Shown here piece after piece: positions 49,964 to 58,445 of a stretch of DNA of 64,000 bases. Under the pieces are notes generated by a model. It did not search any database, was not told the origin of the DNA, and worked only from the letters and a program-made list of their open reading frames with translations. Location: contig NC_026487.1 in NCBI RefSeq assembly GCF_000328475.2, forward strand, positions 620,001 through 684,000, read 5' to 3'. How positions within the stretch are numbered: position 1 is the stretch's first letter; every line of letters begins with the position of its first letter. Made by a program: the position numbers and the translations under genes. The DNA comes from Mycosarcoma maydis (Eukaryota; Basidiomycota; Ustilaginomycetes; Ustilaginales).

Positions 49964-50452
49964 GCGTGGTAGGCTGCTAGCCTGGTGCGCTCCGCTTCGG
50001 GTTCGGCTTTGATCGGCTTGATTCGTGATTCGCCGTGTGGCCTGCGCGGATAGTTGCGCTCGCCTGCGGCCGCACAGGCTCGCCTAATTACACTCGACGA
50101 TTCTGTCGCAGCATCATCCCAAAATCTCATCTCACTGCTCCCCCGGTCGCGAGTCCCTCCATCGCTAACCCCCCAAAAAACCCCCGAACTCCTGACTCCC
50201 TTTACCAACCCACATATGTTCAATTCTCGAAAGGATCACAAACTATCTTGGTGCGAAATCACTGCGGAATCGCTGCTGCAGAACGCGACTCGCACGCTGT
50301 AGAGCCAGATCGGTGCGGCTGGGAGCGGATGCGCGGCTCAACTGACAATCATGAATCGTGAATCGTGAATGCAGTGTGTGGATTGCAGCACGCAGAGTAA
50401 TGTACAGAGCCGGGCGTAAGGATGCAACGAGACAGAGGCGCGATGCGGTTGG
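49964..50452. terminator. convergent 3' region RPB1 / RhoGAP
   Basis: 489 bases between converging stop codons. It holds a C/A-rich patch (50150-50190) and a heptamer run at 50349-50370. No gene is seen. Confidence 0.45.
50349..50370. repeat. heptamer run in a convergent 3' region
   Basis: TCATGAATCGTGAATCGTGAAT: one variant and two perfect GAATCGT units. It shows that the motif is not limited to promoters. Confidence 0.88.
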
Positions 50453-53400
50453 CTATGCAAACAAGTGCGGAGCGTGGTCGATGAAGAATTCGATGGTCAT
50501 GGCTTTGCCGCCCATGTGTGCGAACTCCTGCGTGGGGTCGGCGGATCGCATGAGTGTGGGGCCGAACACAACGCCCAAGTTGCGCGCGTTCATGCGGTTG
50601 TCCACACTGCGCTGCTGGACGCGATGCAGATGCAGGACGAGGTGCTGTAGAGTGCAATAGTGCTGCCTCGGCAAACGCTCGATGAGATGCTTGATGAGCT
50701 CCTGTTTCGTAGCCACGTCTTCCTGCTTGGACTCGACCACTTTGATCAGCTCGTCGTAGAGCTCAAATGTGAGCAGCGGGGTGGGGAGCTCGCGGAAGTA
50801 GTTTTTCAACACACTCGTGATGGCCGAGACGTCGTTGAAACGATCCGTATCCTCCAAGTCGAACGCATTGCCACGTTCAAACAGCTGGGTAATCACCTTG
50901 AGCTGCGAAGTACCGCCAGACTTGCGGTAGATGCCCTCGTAATCCATGCCAAACGCCTCGACGGCCTGGATGCACTTTTCCACAATCAGCGGAACATCGC
51001 GCGCCTCTTGTGCAGCTTGCTCGGTGAGCAACCGACCAAACATAGATGGGCCGCCACTCTCGGCATGTCCCTCGTCCGGCCGCATGTACGGCTGGTGGCA
51101 CGAGACCGGCAGATTTTGCAGACAGCGCGAGTGGCAGACCTGGGTGCAGACGGCACAACGCATCTCAGACTGACCCCACATGTTTTTCTGACAGGCGAAG
51201 CATCTCGTCGGTCGGAGAACGTTGAAAGGCTGGAAGAGGTGTTCGCGTACAACCACGTCGTGCGAGGTGGCCCGCGCCATGGCAGCGACGCTGCTGCTGC
51301 CGCTGCTGCTGCCACCGCCGCCGCCAGATCCCAGACCGGCGCCCTTGGGCGGCACCGGTGGCACTACTCCACTCTGCGGTGCGTGGGCATTGGCTTTGGT
51401 CGCCTCGGATAGCTTGGGTTTCATCCACTTGAACTTCTTGACCACTGGAGCTGGCTCGACACGGCCTGGCTGAATCACCTGCTGAACAGCTGTATCCACC
51501 GATATCGTGTCGTAACCTGCGCTGCTCGGCGGCGCCTCGTGCGACGAGATGGATGCGTTGTGCGCCGTGTGCTTGTGCACGTTCTTGTGACGCGATCCAA
51601 AGCCGAAGCCATGCCCGCTCGAGCCTTTTGTGGATGAGGAGAGGTCCTTCGGCATGGCAGGCAACGCCGGCAGCTGGTCTCTCGTATGAGCAGCCAATTC
51701 GACTTTGCGGTTGAGCTGACCCAGCACCGTGTTGAGCTCCTCGTTCTTTGCGTTAAGGCTCTGCGCCTCTTCCAAGAAAAGTTCCTTGGACTGCTTGAGC
51801 TCTTCGATCTCGATGAGCAGTGAATCGCGCTCCAGGGTCAGCTCGTCAATCTCGCTTCGGTAGCGGCTCTTGACTGCCTCGAGACGCGAAGTGAGGTTTT
51901 GCGTGATGGCTGCATCTACGGCGCCGGTAGAAGAGCGAGTACCGTTCGACGGCGAGACGGTCAAAGGTGACAAGCCAGCTGTGCCGTCCTGCAGTGCGAC
52001 CAGCTCGGCGACTTCGGCTACGGTGAGATCTCGCTCTGCGGTCAATTTGGCCAAGTCGCGTTCCATACCCTTGAGCGACGCCTTTACATCCTGCGATCGT
52101 CGCTCGAGCTGCTCCTGCTGTCGCCTCTCGCTGTTGGCAGCGGCGAGTTTGAGGGCTTGCTCGGCCAGCTGTCTACGCAGACAGGCCATCTCGAGTTCAG
52201 CTTCGTGCCTTGCATTGACTTCGTGCTCGAATTCCTCTTTGGCCATCGTAAAGCCGTGCGCTGCTTGCTGGCTGGCACGTCGAATGCGGTCGTAGCGCAA
52301 CTGTAGCGATTCCATACGTTGGCGCGTCTGCTCGAGGTCCTGCAGGATGGTCTCGACAAAGGTGATGTCCATGCTGACCAGGCCGTCTCGAGCCTGCTGC
52401 ATGGAAGCACGAACCTTGGACGACACCTCTTTGAGGGAGCCTGTGGGGGTGGCTGTGTTTCGGCGATCATCTTCGAGCAACTCCTCCTCGGTGTCGGCGT
52501 TTTCTGCCATGCTTGAATTGGGCGGGCGACGCACAGCGGACGGCGTTTGTTCCTTTAGAGCGTCGGGTCGCGAGACATTGCCGTCCGTTTGAGGATTTGC
52601 ATCAGCCATAGGCTGCTTGGACACAGTCGTATCTGCCGAGTCCGTACCTGACGAGCCAGCTGAAATGGAAGCGGCGGGAATCGAGGTGGGTAGTGCTGGC
52701 ACAGGCGGAGCTTTCGCTGACAGCTCATCGTATGAGCCAAATTCGCCGAAAGATTCGACCAGACTGAGAAAGTCGGGATCGTAGAATGAATAGACCTTGG
52801 AGAGGCGTGAGGAAGATGCTGATGCGCTGAGCGGGTTTCTTAGGTTTGCTGCTGGGATTGTGGTCGAGGCCCTGAGGTCAACGCCGAGACCTTCGTGGCT
52901 TGTGGTGGGTCGAAGCGTTCTGTTCGAGTCTGGCTGCGGAGAGGGATGCAATGGGACGTTGTTCTTGAGCGGCGACGCAGTCGGGCTAGAGGCAGAATCA
53001 GGCACATCAGAGGTAGGTAGCCGGGTCTTGGCAGCAGCTGGCGACCCTAGAGGGGAGCTGGCACCGAAGCCAAATGTCTTTTTGCGGGGAGATAGGGGGG
53101 CGGTGACCTCGTAGTCTCGTCTCTGAAGCTGCAGCGCTTCGTCTGCCATGACGGAAGATAGGGATGTCTGCGAGGTGTTGGAGGCGGGCAGGCTTCGGCC
53201 TTCGAGTTTGGCTTGCGCGGTCACGGTGGGCCCGCGTGCTTCGCGTGAAGGAGGTGGCGGAGCGTTCATGGGTCGCTTGCCACTCGCACTACCTGGACGA
53301 GAGGCAGCGGTCGAGCTCGCCTGGTTGATGTAAGGGGACAGGTTTACGCCATTTGCAGAAGGTGCGGGAGAGGCGAGGACGGATGGAGAGGGAGAATGCG

Positions 53401-54025
53401 GCTCTTTGGATGGCAGCGAGGGCGGTTGGTCCAAAGAAGGCGAGTTGGTCGGTATGCTTCGTTCGGAGCTGAGCGCGTTGCTGCGTTGGGCGGATTCGGC
53501 GGCGTGTGCATCCTGAAGCTGCTTTTCCCGGCGTGCTTTGGCTCGTTTTTGTTCTGCATGTTTGCGGCTGCGTGCTACCCGCTCGTTGTGACAGCTCATG
53601 CAGTAGATGCCTTGGCTGGTCTTTGCAAAGACGAGCTCTTCGATCTTGGAGTGGCACGAGCGACAGGTGAAGCAGGAGGCGTGATAGGATTCTTCGCCAG
53701 TCATGATGGCTTCCTCCATGATGGGGAGGTTGCAGATGTTGCACGAGTAGTTGCACTCGCCGCAGATGGGATGTCCGTCGGATAGTAGGAGAATGTCGTC
53801 GCGCTCGGTGCTGACGCGGTTCTTGCACTTTGCACATCGGAAGCACTCGATGTGCCAAAGCTTGGTGGCGAACTGAATGACACCCTCCTCGACGCTCTCT
53901 TCGTCGATGAGACGACCGCATCCGCCACAATAAGCCTCGGGGAGTTCATCTTCGACGTCTTGGACATGGAGGTCATCCGAGTGCCGACCTCGAAGCTCCA
54001 TCTGCTCTTGGAGCAGCGCGGGCAT
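50453..54025 (-). CDS. LIM-C1-RhoGAP, Rho/Cdc42 GTPase-activating protein
   Basis: Predicted to switch off Rho-family GTPases (Cdc42/Rho1) at sites of polar growth; related to yeast Rga1/Rga2. The protein is 1190 residues. Order: tandem LIM domains (about 33-90, CGGCGRLI; and 93-150, CNICNLPI, ending CHNER); a long disordered Ser/Pro region with SPRKK- and SP-type sites; a coiled coil (about 550-770); a C1 zinc finger at about 925-975 (HLFQPFNVLRPTRCFACQK, ending CHQP); and a RhoGAP domain at about 1010-1188 with the arginine finger in GIYRKSG near 1032. The yeast Rga proteins have no C1 domain. Start ATG 54025 has A at -3 and begins 15 residues before an acidic stretch leading to the first LIM. 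A TATA-like CTATATAC lies about 50 bases upstream. No introns are required. Confidence 0.95.
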   Translation of the reverse strand: MPALLQEQMELRGRHSDDLHVQDVEDELPEAYCGGCGRLIDEESVEEGVIQFATKLWHIECFRCAKCKNRVSTERDDILLLSDGHPICGECNYSCNICNLPIMEEAIMTGEESYHASCFTCRSCHSKIEELVFAKTSQGIYCMSCHNERVARSRKHAEQKRAKARREKQLQDAHAAESAQRSNALSSERSIPTNSPSLDQPPSLPSKEPHSPSPSVLASPAPSANGVNLSPYINQASSTAASRPGSASGKRPMNAPPPPSREARGPTVTAQAKLEGRSLPASNTSQTSLSSVMADEALQLQRRDYEVTAPLSPRKKTFGFGASSPLGSPAAAKTRLPTSDVPDSASSPTASPLKNNVPLHPSPQPDSNRTLRPTTSHEGLGVDLRASTTIPAANLRNPLSASASSSRLSKVYSFYDPDFLSLVESFGEFGSYDELSAKAPPVPALPTSIPAASISAGSSGTDSADTTVSKQPMADANPQTDGNVSRPDALKEQTPSAVRRPPNSSMAENADTEEELLEDDRRNTATPTGSLKEVSSKVRASMQQARDGLVSMDITFVETILQDLEQTRQRMESLQLRYDRIRRASQQAAHGFTMAKEEFEHEVNARHEAELEMACLRRQLAEQALKLAAANSERRQQEQLERRSQDVKASLKGMERDLAKLTAERDLTVAEVAELVALQDGTAGLSPLTVSPSNGTRSSTGAVDAAITQNLTSRLEAVKSRYRSEIDELTLERDSLLIEIEELKQSKELFLEEAQSLNAKNEELNTVLGQLNRKVELAAHTRDQLPALPAMPKDLSSSTKGSSGHGFGFGSRHKNVHKHTAHNASISSHEAPPSSAGYDTISVDTAVQQVIQPGRVEPAPVVKKFKWMKPKLSEATKANAHAPQSGVVPPVPPKGAGLGSGGGGGSSSGSSSVAAMARATSHDVVVREHLFQPFNVLRPTRCFACQKNMWGQSEMRCAVCTQVCHSRCLQNLPVSCHQPYMRPDEGHAESGGPSMFGRLLTEQAAQEARDVPLIVEKCIQAVEAFGMDYEGIYRKSGGTSQLKVITQLFERGNAFDLEDTDRFNDVSAITSVLKNYFRELPTPLLTFELYDELIKVVESKQEDVATKQELIKHLIERLPRQHYCTLQHLVLHLHRVQQRSVDNRMNARNLGVVFGPTLMRSADPTQEFAHMGGKAMTIEFFIDHAPHLFA

Positions 54026-54072
54026 ACTGATGGGAAGCTGAGGCCTGCCTTAGCTGCCCAGTGAGTGTGGTG

Positions 54073-54078
54073 TATATA
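54073..54078 (-). promoter_or_regulatory. TATA-like element upstream of the RhoGAP gene
   Basis: TATATA 48-53 bases upstream of the RhoGAP start codon. Sequence match only; fungal promoters often lack clear TATA boxes. Confidence 0.25.
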
Positions 54079-54794
54079 GGCTGTGATAGTCAGTGCTGCG
54101 GATGCGGAAGGGCGTCGTTGTAGGGCAGCGACAGTGGCAACTGCCGCCTCGGAAGAATATCGCCTAAGCGTGTGGTATCGAGTCGAGCGACAACGCTGCG
54201 GAGTGAATGGACAACGAAGGAAACCGTAACGAGCGAGATCGAGACTGCCAGCGACGACAGACGCAACAAGTGGGAACGACGGCCAGGTACCAGGAGATAT
54301 GGTAGTGTGACAAGGGACAGGTCGAGACGAGACGAGACGTGACGTGACAGAGTGAATGTGGTGGGAATGGGAAAGGATGCGGGAGTGCCGACGAGAGTAT
54401 GTGAATGTGGCAGTCACAGAGTCTCCCCGATACGTTGGTTGCAACGAGAAGCGTGAATCGTGAATACCAACGTACAAGTGTGAATCATGAATAAGGGTGG
54501 CGACGAGGGTGGGAAGCAGCGAGCTTGCATGCCAACGTCCATTTGCGTAACCAAGCGTGCTGTGTCGGAAGTGTCCGACGAGGAACTGAGACATGCAATG
54601 GGAATCCTTCGGCCAAGCCAGCGTGAGAAAGCACACGACTCGTGGCTCTGATTGAATAAGTTATCGTGCATCACGGATTGAGTCGCTGTGTTGCGCTGCT
54701 TGTGTTTTGTGCTGCAGGTGCCAACGCACCGCGCCACGCACTTGTGACCTGCCTGAGAGGCCGTGTTGCGTGTTGGTCTTTTTGCTTTGCAGCC

Positions 54795-54861
54795 AATCGT
54801 GAATCGTGAATCGTGAATCGTGAATCGTGAATCGTGAATCGTGAATCGTGAATCGTGAATC
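54795..54861. repeat. (AATCGTG) tandem array, 9.6 perfect copies
   Basis: Nine perfect 7-base units followed by AATC, with no mismatch. It sits in the RhoGAP/Rab interval, roughly 770 bases upstream of the RhoGAP start. The perfect identity of the copies points to a recent expansion or ongoing homogenisation. Confidence 0.97.
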
Positions 54862-55774
54862 TGTCATCTTTGAATTCTGTGCTTCCCATCCAGCCCGCTC
54901 GCTGCCCAGTCAGAATAACACGCAACTCTTTAACAACCGTGAACTCGTGATTTACAGTCACAGTCGTGAGTCGTGAGTAATGCACAATGCACAATCGTGA
55001 ATCACACGTAAAAGATGCTCTGACTTACTGTAACTTAAGTTAAAGGGTTGTTCGTGATTAAAACGCAGATCAAGTCAAAATCGTGAATGGCTTTGACGCT
55101 GGATGAAGGGCAGAAAAGCAAGCCTCACTAACTTTAGTTTACTGCTGCTCGCCCCCTGTTCTTCACTCCATGCAGACAGCATGTGCCTTGGGACGATTCG
55201 CGTTGGGACCGCCAGGGTCAAGTGAGTGCCACCGCAGTCGACTGCGATTGCCTATCGGTCACCTGATGCTGTGAAGCTGTGCTAATTCTGCAACTCATTC
55301 TCGTTTCTCCAGCTGGCACATGGTTTGAGTTTTTTACGCTAACGGTCTTCAGTTCAAATGTCTGACGGGCACGACAAACTAGCGGAAGCCGACGTAAGAG
55401 AGCCGGCCAGGCTTGCTGCCTTGAAGCGTCCTACCCAAAGAATCCGCGAGGAACAGGAGGGAGAGCTATCACACCGCCTTTGTGGCGATGCAACTCCTTG
55501 TCCTAAAGTTATCACTTCAGCAGCGAACTTGTCCCGTATCAGGCGGATCTGAAACTCGCTACGCTAGTTGCCAAGTCCTCAAGCGCGATCGACCTCTAGT
55601 TTGTCATTCGCGAGTCTGAGTTGGTCGCCTTGTGCCTCTTTGCAGTGGCCCGTCATGAGTCTGGCGGGGCCTGATTTTCGTGCCTGGAGCAAAAGCAGCC
55701 GAGACAGGGCACAAAGCATGCAGCTCTCCACGCTCACATCTAAACTCAGAAAATCCTCGTGCGTATTCAAGAAG

Positions 55775-55815
55775 ATTCACGATTCACGATTCGTGATTAT
55801 AAGTTATTCACGATT
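55775..55815. repeat. heptamer cluster with orientation switch
   Basis: Two direct ATTCACG units, a flip to ATTCGTG, then another ATTCACG after an AT-rich spacer. Confidence 0.8.
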
Positions 55816-55872
55816 GAACAAATGTGGATTGCACGTGTTGTCTTTCACTGTGAGCCGCATCCGAAGTAAGCT

Positions 55873-55899
55873 ATTCACGAATTCATGATTCACGATTCG
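55873..55899. repeat. heptamer cluster
   Basis: ATTCACGAATTCATGATTC followed by ACGATTCG: three close copies, one with a CATG variant. Confidence 0.75.
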
Positions 55900-56492
55900 C
55901 TTTCAATCACAAAGGTACTGATCAGCACCGTGCATATTCCCAGCCGCTTGCAACACTCTCGACCTCTCGTGACTTGAGCTCAAGCTGTATCTTGCATGTA
56001 TGTGTGTATCCCTCTTCCATTGCCCGTCTCAGTTTGCGTTCATGTCGAGACGCAGCCATAACCAACACGTCGGCCTGGTCTTGGTCACAGTTCCGCCTGT
56101 GCTTTTCATTCGCTATGATAGGGCCCATTTTTTCTAGCCATGACTTTATATCATGTAGAAGGCAGCTAGCTCCTCATCGATGTCAGAACAGGACAGCCTC
56201 ATGTACCCCATGTCTTGCCAACGCAAATCCAACAGTTCACCTACCAAACAAGCACCAACAACCAGCAGCGCTCCAAGTATGCAAGAACCGCTGTTTTTTA
56301 AGATTGTTTGGGTCACAGAATGATATACATATACACGTCGCGGAAGGAACACGGACATGCGAGGACAAACGAGATGGACAAGCGGCGATTTGCTCGCTGC
56401 ACGACGATGTCAAGTGTCATTCACATCCAGGCGCAGCAAGGCTACACAGCCAGTGTTTCCGCCGCACAACACACGACGCTGCTCGGCCAAAA

Positions 56493-57425
56493 CTAGCTAC
56501 AGCAACCACCACCAGCAGCTCCCGACTTGGGTGCCGAGTTAACATTAACATTACCCGCTGCCGCTGCTGGCGACGCTTGGGTGACTGCTGCTGTGTCGAT
56601 GAGTCGCGTCTTGACCTCTCGCGCCAAGTTGAAGAAGGCTTCTTCTACATTCGAGTTGGACTTGGCTGATGTCTCGATGTAAGGGATACCGAGCTCCTTG
56701 GCGAGTTCTTCACCCTGCTCGGTCGTCACTGCGCGCTTCTCCTCCCAGTCCGACTTGTTGCCGATCAGGATCTTGGAAACGCCTTCGCTCGCGTGTTGCT
56801 CAATGTTGGCATGCCACGTTCGTACGTTTTCAAACGACTTTTGGTCGGTCACGTCAAACACGAGCAAGATGCCCATCGCTCCACGGTAGTAGGCGGTGGT
56901 GATGGTGCGGAATCGCTCCTGGCCAGCCGTGTCCCAGATCTGCAGCTTGATGCGTTTTCCGTCCAGCTCGATCGTGCGGATCTTGAAGTCAATGCCAATC
57001 GTCGTGATGAACGACGGAGTCCAAGCATCGTCGCAGAATCGCAGCAGTAGGCACGACTTTCCGACGCCCGAGTCACCGATCAGCAAAAGCTTGATGAGAA
57101 AGTCATAGTGAGGGTTCGGCATCCTGCTATTGTTACGAGCAAATCTTGCTCGCGAGAGTAGCACAGATGGACGCTTGTTGACAGTGGAGACAGGACTCGA
57201 AACCTCACAACCTGGAGATTCCGTCTTTTCACTCGACTCTGCCAGGGTATCGTCCACGAGCGATGAAGACCTTCGTGGCCGCTGTTGGCTACGTTGGGGC
57301 AGTTGCGGCTTAGCAAGCGATGGCTTAGGTGGGCTAGAGACGTCGTAGTGATCGACGACATCCGACGGAACGTCCACATTGTCATTTCGAAGATGACCAT
57401 TTGGGAGAGAGGCCGTTGATGCCAT
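56493..57425 (-). CDS. Rab GTPase, Rab8/Sec4/Ypt2 type, with N-terminal extension
   Basis: A small GTPase of late secretion, directing vesicles to the plasma membrane. The GTPase core begins at residue 102 ([13 protein letters not shown]): P-loop GDSGVGKS 117-124, switch region [20 protein letters not shown] 164-170, NKSD 223-226, ETSAKSN further on, and a C-terminal Cys-Cys-Ser (308-310) for geranylgeranylation. Core identity to Ypt2/Rab8 is high. In front of it 101 codons stay open and encode a Ser/Pro/Asp-rich segment; the outer ATG at 57425 is in a strong context (CACCATGG). The inner ATG at 57122 follows a plausible acceptor (AACAATAGCAG), so the short form could also be the start. The most donor-like site (GTGAGG) would create a stop if spliced there, so the long form is preferred. 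Divergent from UTP6. Confidence 0.9.
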   Translation of the reverse strand: MASTASLPNGHLRNDNVDVPSDVVDHYDVSSPPKPSLAKPQLPQRSQQRPRRSSSLVDDTLAESSEKTESPGCEVSSPVSTVNKRPSVLLSRARFARNNSRMPNPHYDFLIKLLLIGDSGVGKSCLLLRFCDDAWTPSFITTIGIDFKIRTIELDGKRIKLQIWDTAGQERFRTITTAYYRGAMGILLVFDVTDQKSFENVRTWHANIEQHASEGVSKILIGNKSDWEEKRAVTTEQGEELAKELGIPYIETSAKSNSNVEEAFFNLAREVKTRLIDTAAVTQASPAAAAGNVNVNSAPKSGAAGGGCCS

Positions 57426-58007
57426 GGTGACGAAAAGGCCAAAGCAAAAGAGGGTGTCACGGGGAGAGAGGGAGACGAGGATACAGAACGTAAAGAGTCA
57501 GTAAAGTTCTCATTCTGCCCACTGAGCTGGAAACAGATGGGCTGTGGATACTCGACAGGGGAGGCGGCGCAGCTCTGGCTCCCCACATGAAGCCATCCCA
57601 CCACAGTTTCATTGTAACGAAACAGCCTCCGTCCTTCCTTGTCGCGGTCGTATCAGGCTGGCGTGGGCCCGTATCAAGAAGAGTCGTAAATCCTGGCGGG
57701 TGCTATGATTCGAATGTGCCAGGTTGCGTCTTGGACCAGGGCGAGGGTCATGTGTGCCAGTCAGGAAAGCACCATAAACCGTCTGGCTGCTGTTGTCGGA
57801 TGGTAATAGAACGAACCGAAAGCCACACTTACCAACGGAATTACAAACGAGCCGAATGTGTGATTGTCGAGGAAGGTGAGGGCAGATATGGTCACGGTGG
57901 TGGCGGGAGCACAGTTGACTATAAGCGAGTACGACGCCATGCGGTGAATCCGTGGAGGTCGTCATCCAAAGTCAACTCGTGACTCTCCAAGTCTGATTCC
58001 AATTATT

Positions 58008-58021
58008 TCCGCATTTGCGGA
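58008..58021. promoter_or_regulatory. inverted repeat TCCGCA-N2-TGCGGA
   Basis: A perfect 6-base inverted repeat with a 2-base centre in the Rab/UTP6 divergent promoter. CGG-type inverted half sites are the usual targets of fungal Zn(II)2Cys6 dimers, so it may be an operator, but a chance match of this length is not excluded. Confidence 0.35.
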
Positions 58022-58250
58022 GCTTTAGCCCGGTGCAGAAGGGAGCGGGACCGGGCGAGACAAGCTCAAACACAAGGCTGTGGTAGCCATGGCAGAGCCA
58101 GGCACTGGGCCACACACTGTCTTTTGGTAGCACACCTGCATCGGTTCTTTGTCCGACCCACCGAAATTAAACAGTAACAGAGCATCACGAGGTTTTGAAC
58201 ATTAGAATGTGTCGTGCGAGAAACCGCCCTCCACTACCTGAGCCTGGGAA

Positions 58251-58262
58251 TGTGTGTGTGTG

Positions 58263-58293
<31 letters not shown>

Positions 58294-58297
58294 TTTT
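58251..58297. repeat. (TG)13 followed by T21
   Basis: Thirteen TG units then 21 thymines, ending 149 bases before the UTP6 start. Confidence 0.92.
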
Positions 58298-58445
58298 GGT
58301 GGTGGTGGAAGGCCATTTCGATGAGGAAATTTGGACGTGAGTTTCTTCTTGGACCCTCGAATTTGCCGTTGGGATCTCGAGGTCTCGTGGTTGCCTACCA
58401 ACCTCCTCGACTCAACAGCGCCTAGCACCGTAGATACTGTCCAAT

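Larger units (their letters stand above)
54026..56492. other. 2.47 kb interval, RhoGAP promoter to Rab 3' flank, no complete gene
   Basis: No recognised gene. It holds the 9.6-copy heptamer array at 54795, further heptamer groups (54940-54985, 55775-55815, 55873-55899) and, at about 55171-55600, several good splice-like signals: donor AAGTGAGT at 55220, acceptor TTTCTCCAG ending near 55312, an ATG in a short frame at 55358 (64 codons), a GTAAGA donor-like site near 55394 and ATCACTTCAG near 55519. They may mark an unrecognised small spliced gene or a decayed one. Confidence 0.45.
57426..58445. promoter_or_regulatory. divergent Rab/UTP6 promoter region
   Basis: 1020 bases between start codons. 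It holds a perfect inverted repeat TCCGCA-TT-TGCGGA (58008-58021) and a TG/T compound microsatellite (58251-58297). Open frames here look non-coding. Confidence 0.5.

Noticed and set aside
54795..54861. Possible CRISPR array
   Set aside because: The heptamers are directly adjacent with no spacers, and this is nuclear fungal DNA.
55579..55770. Minus-strand ORF resembling a degraded element
   Set aside because: Non-ATG start, no recognisable domain in any frame, and in-frame stops in the neighbouring frames.
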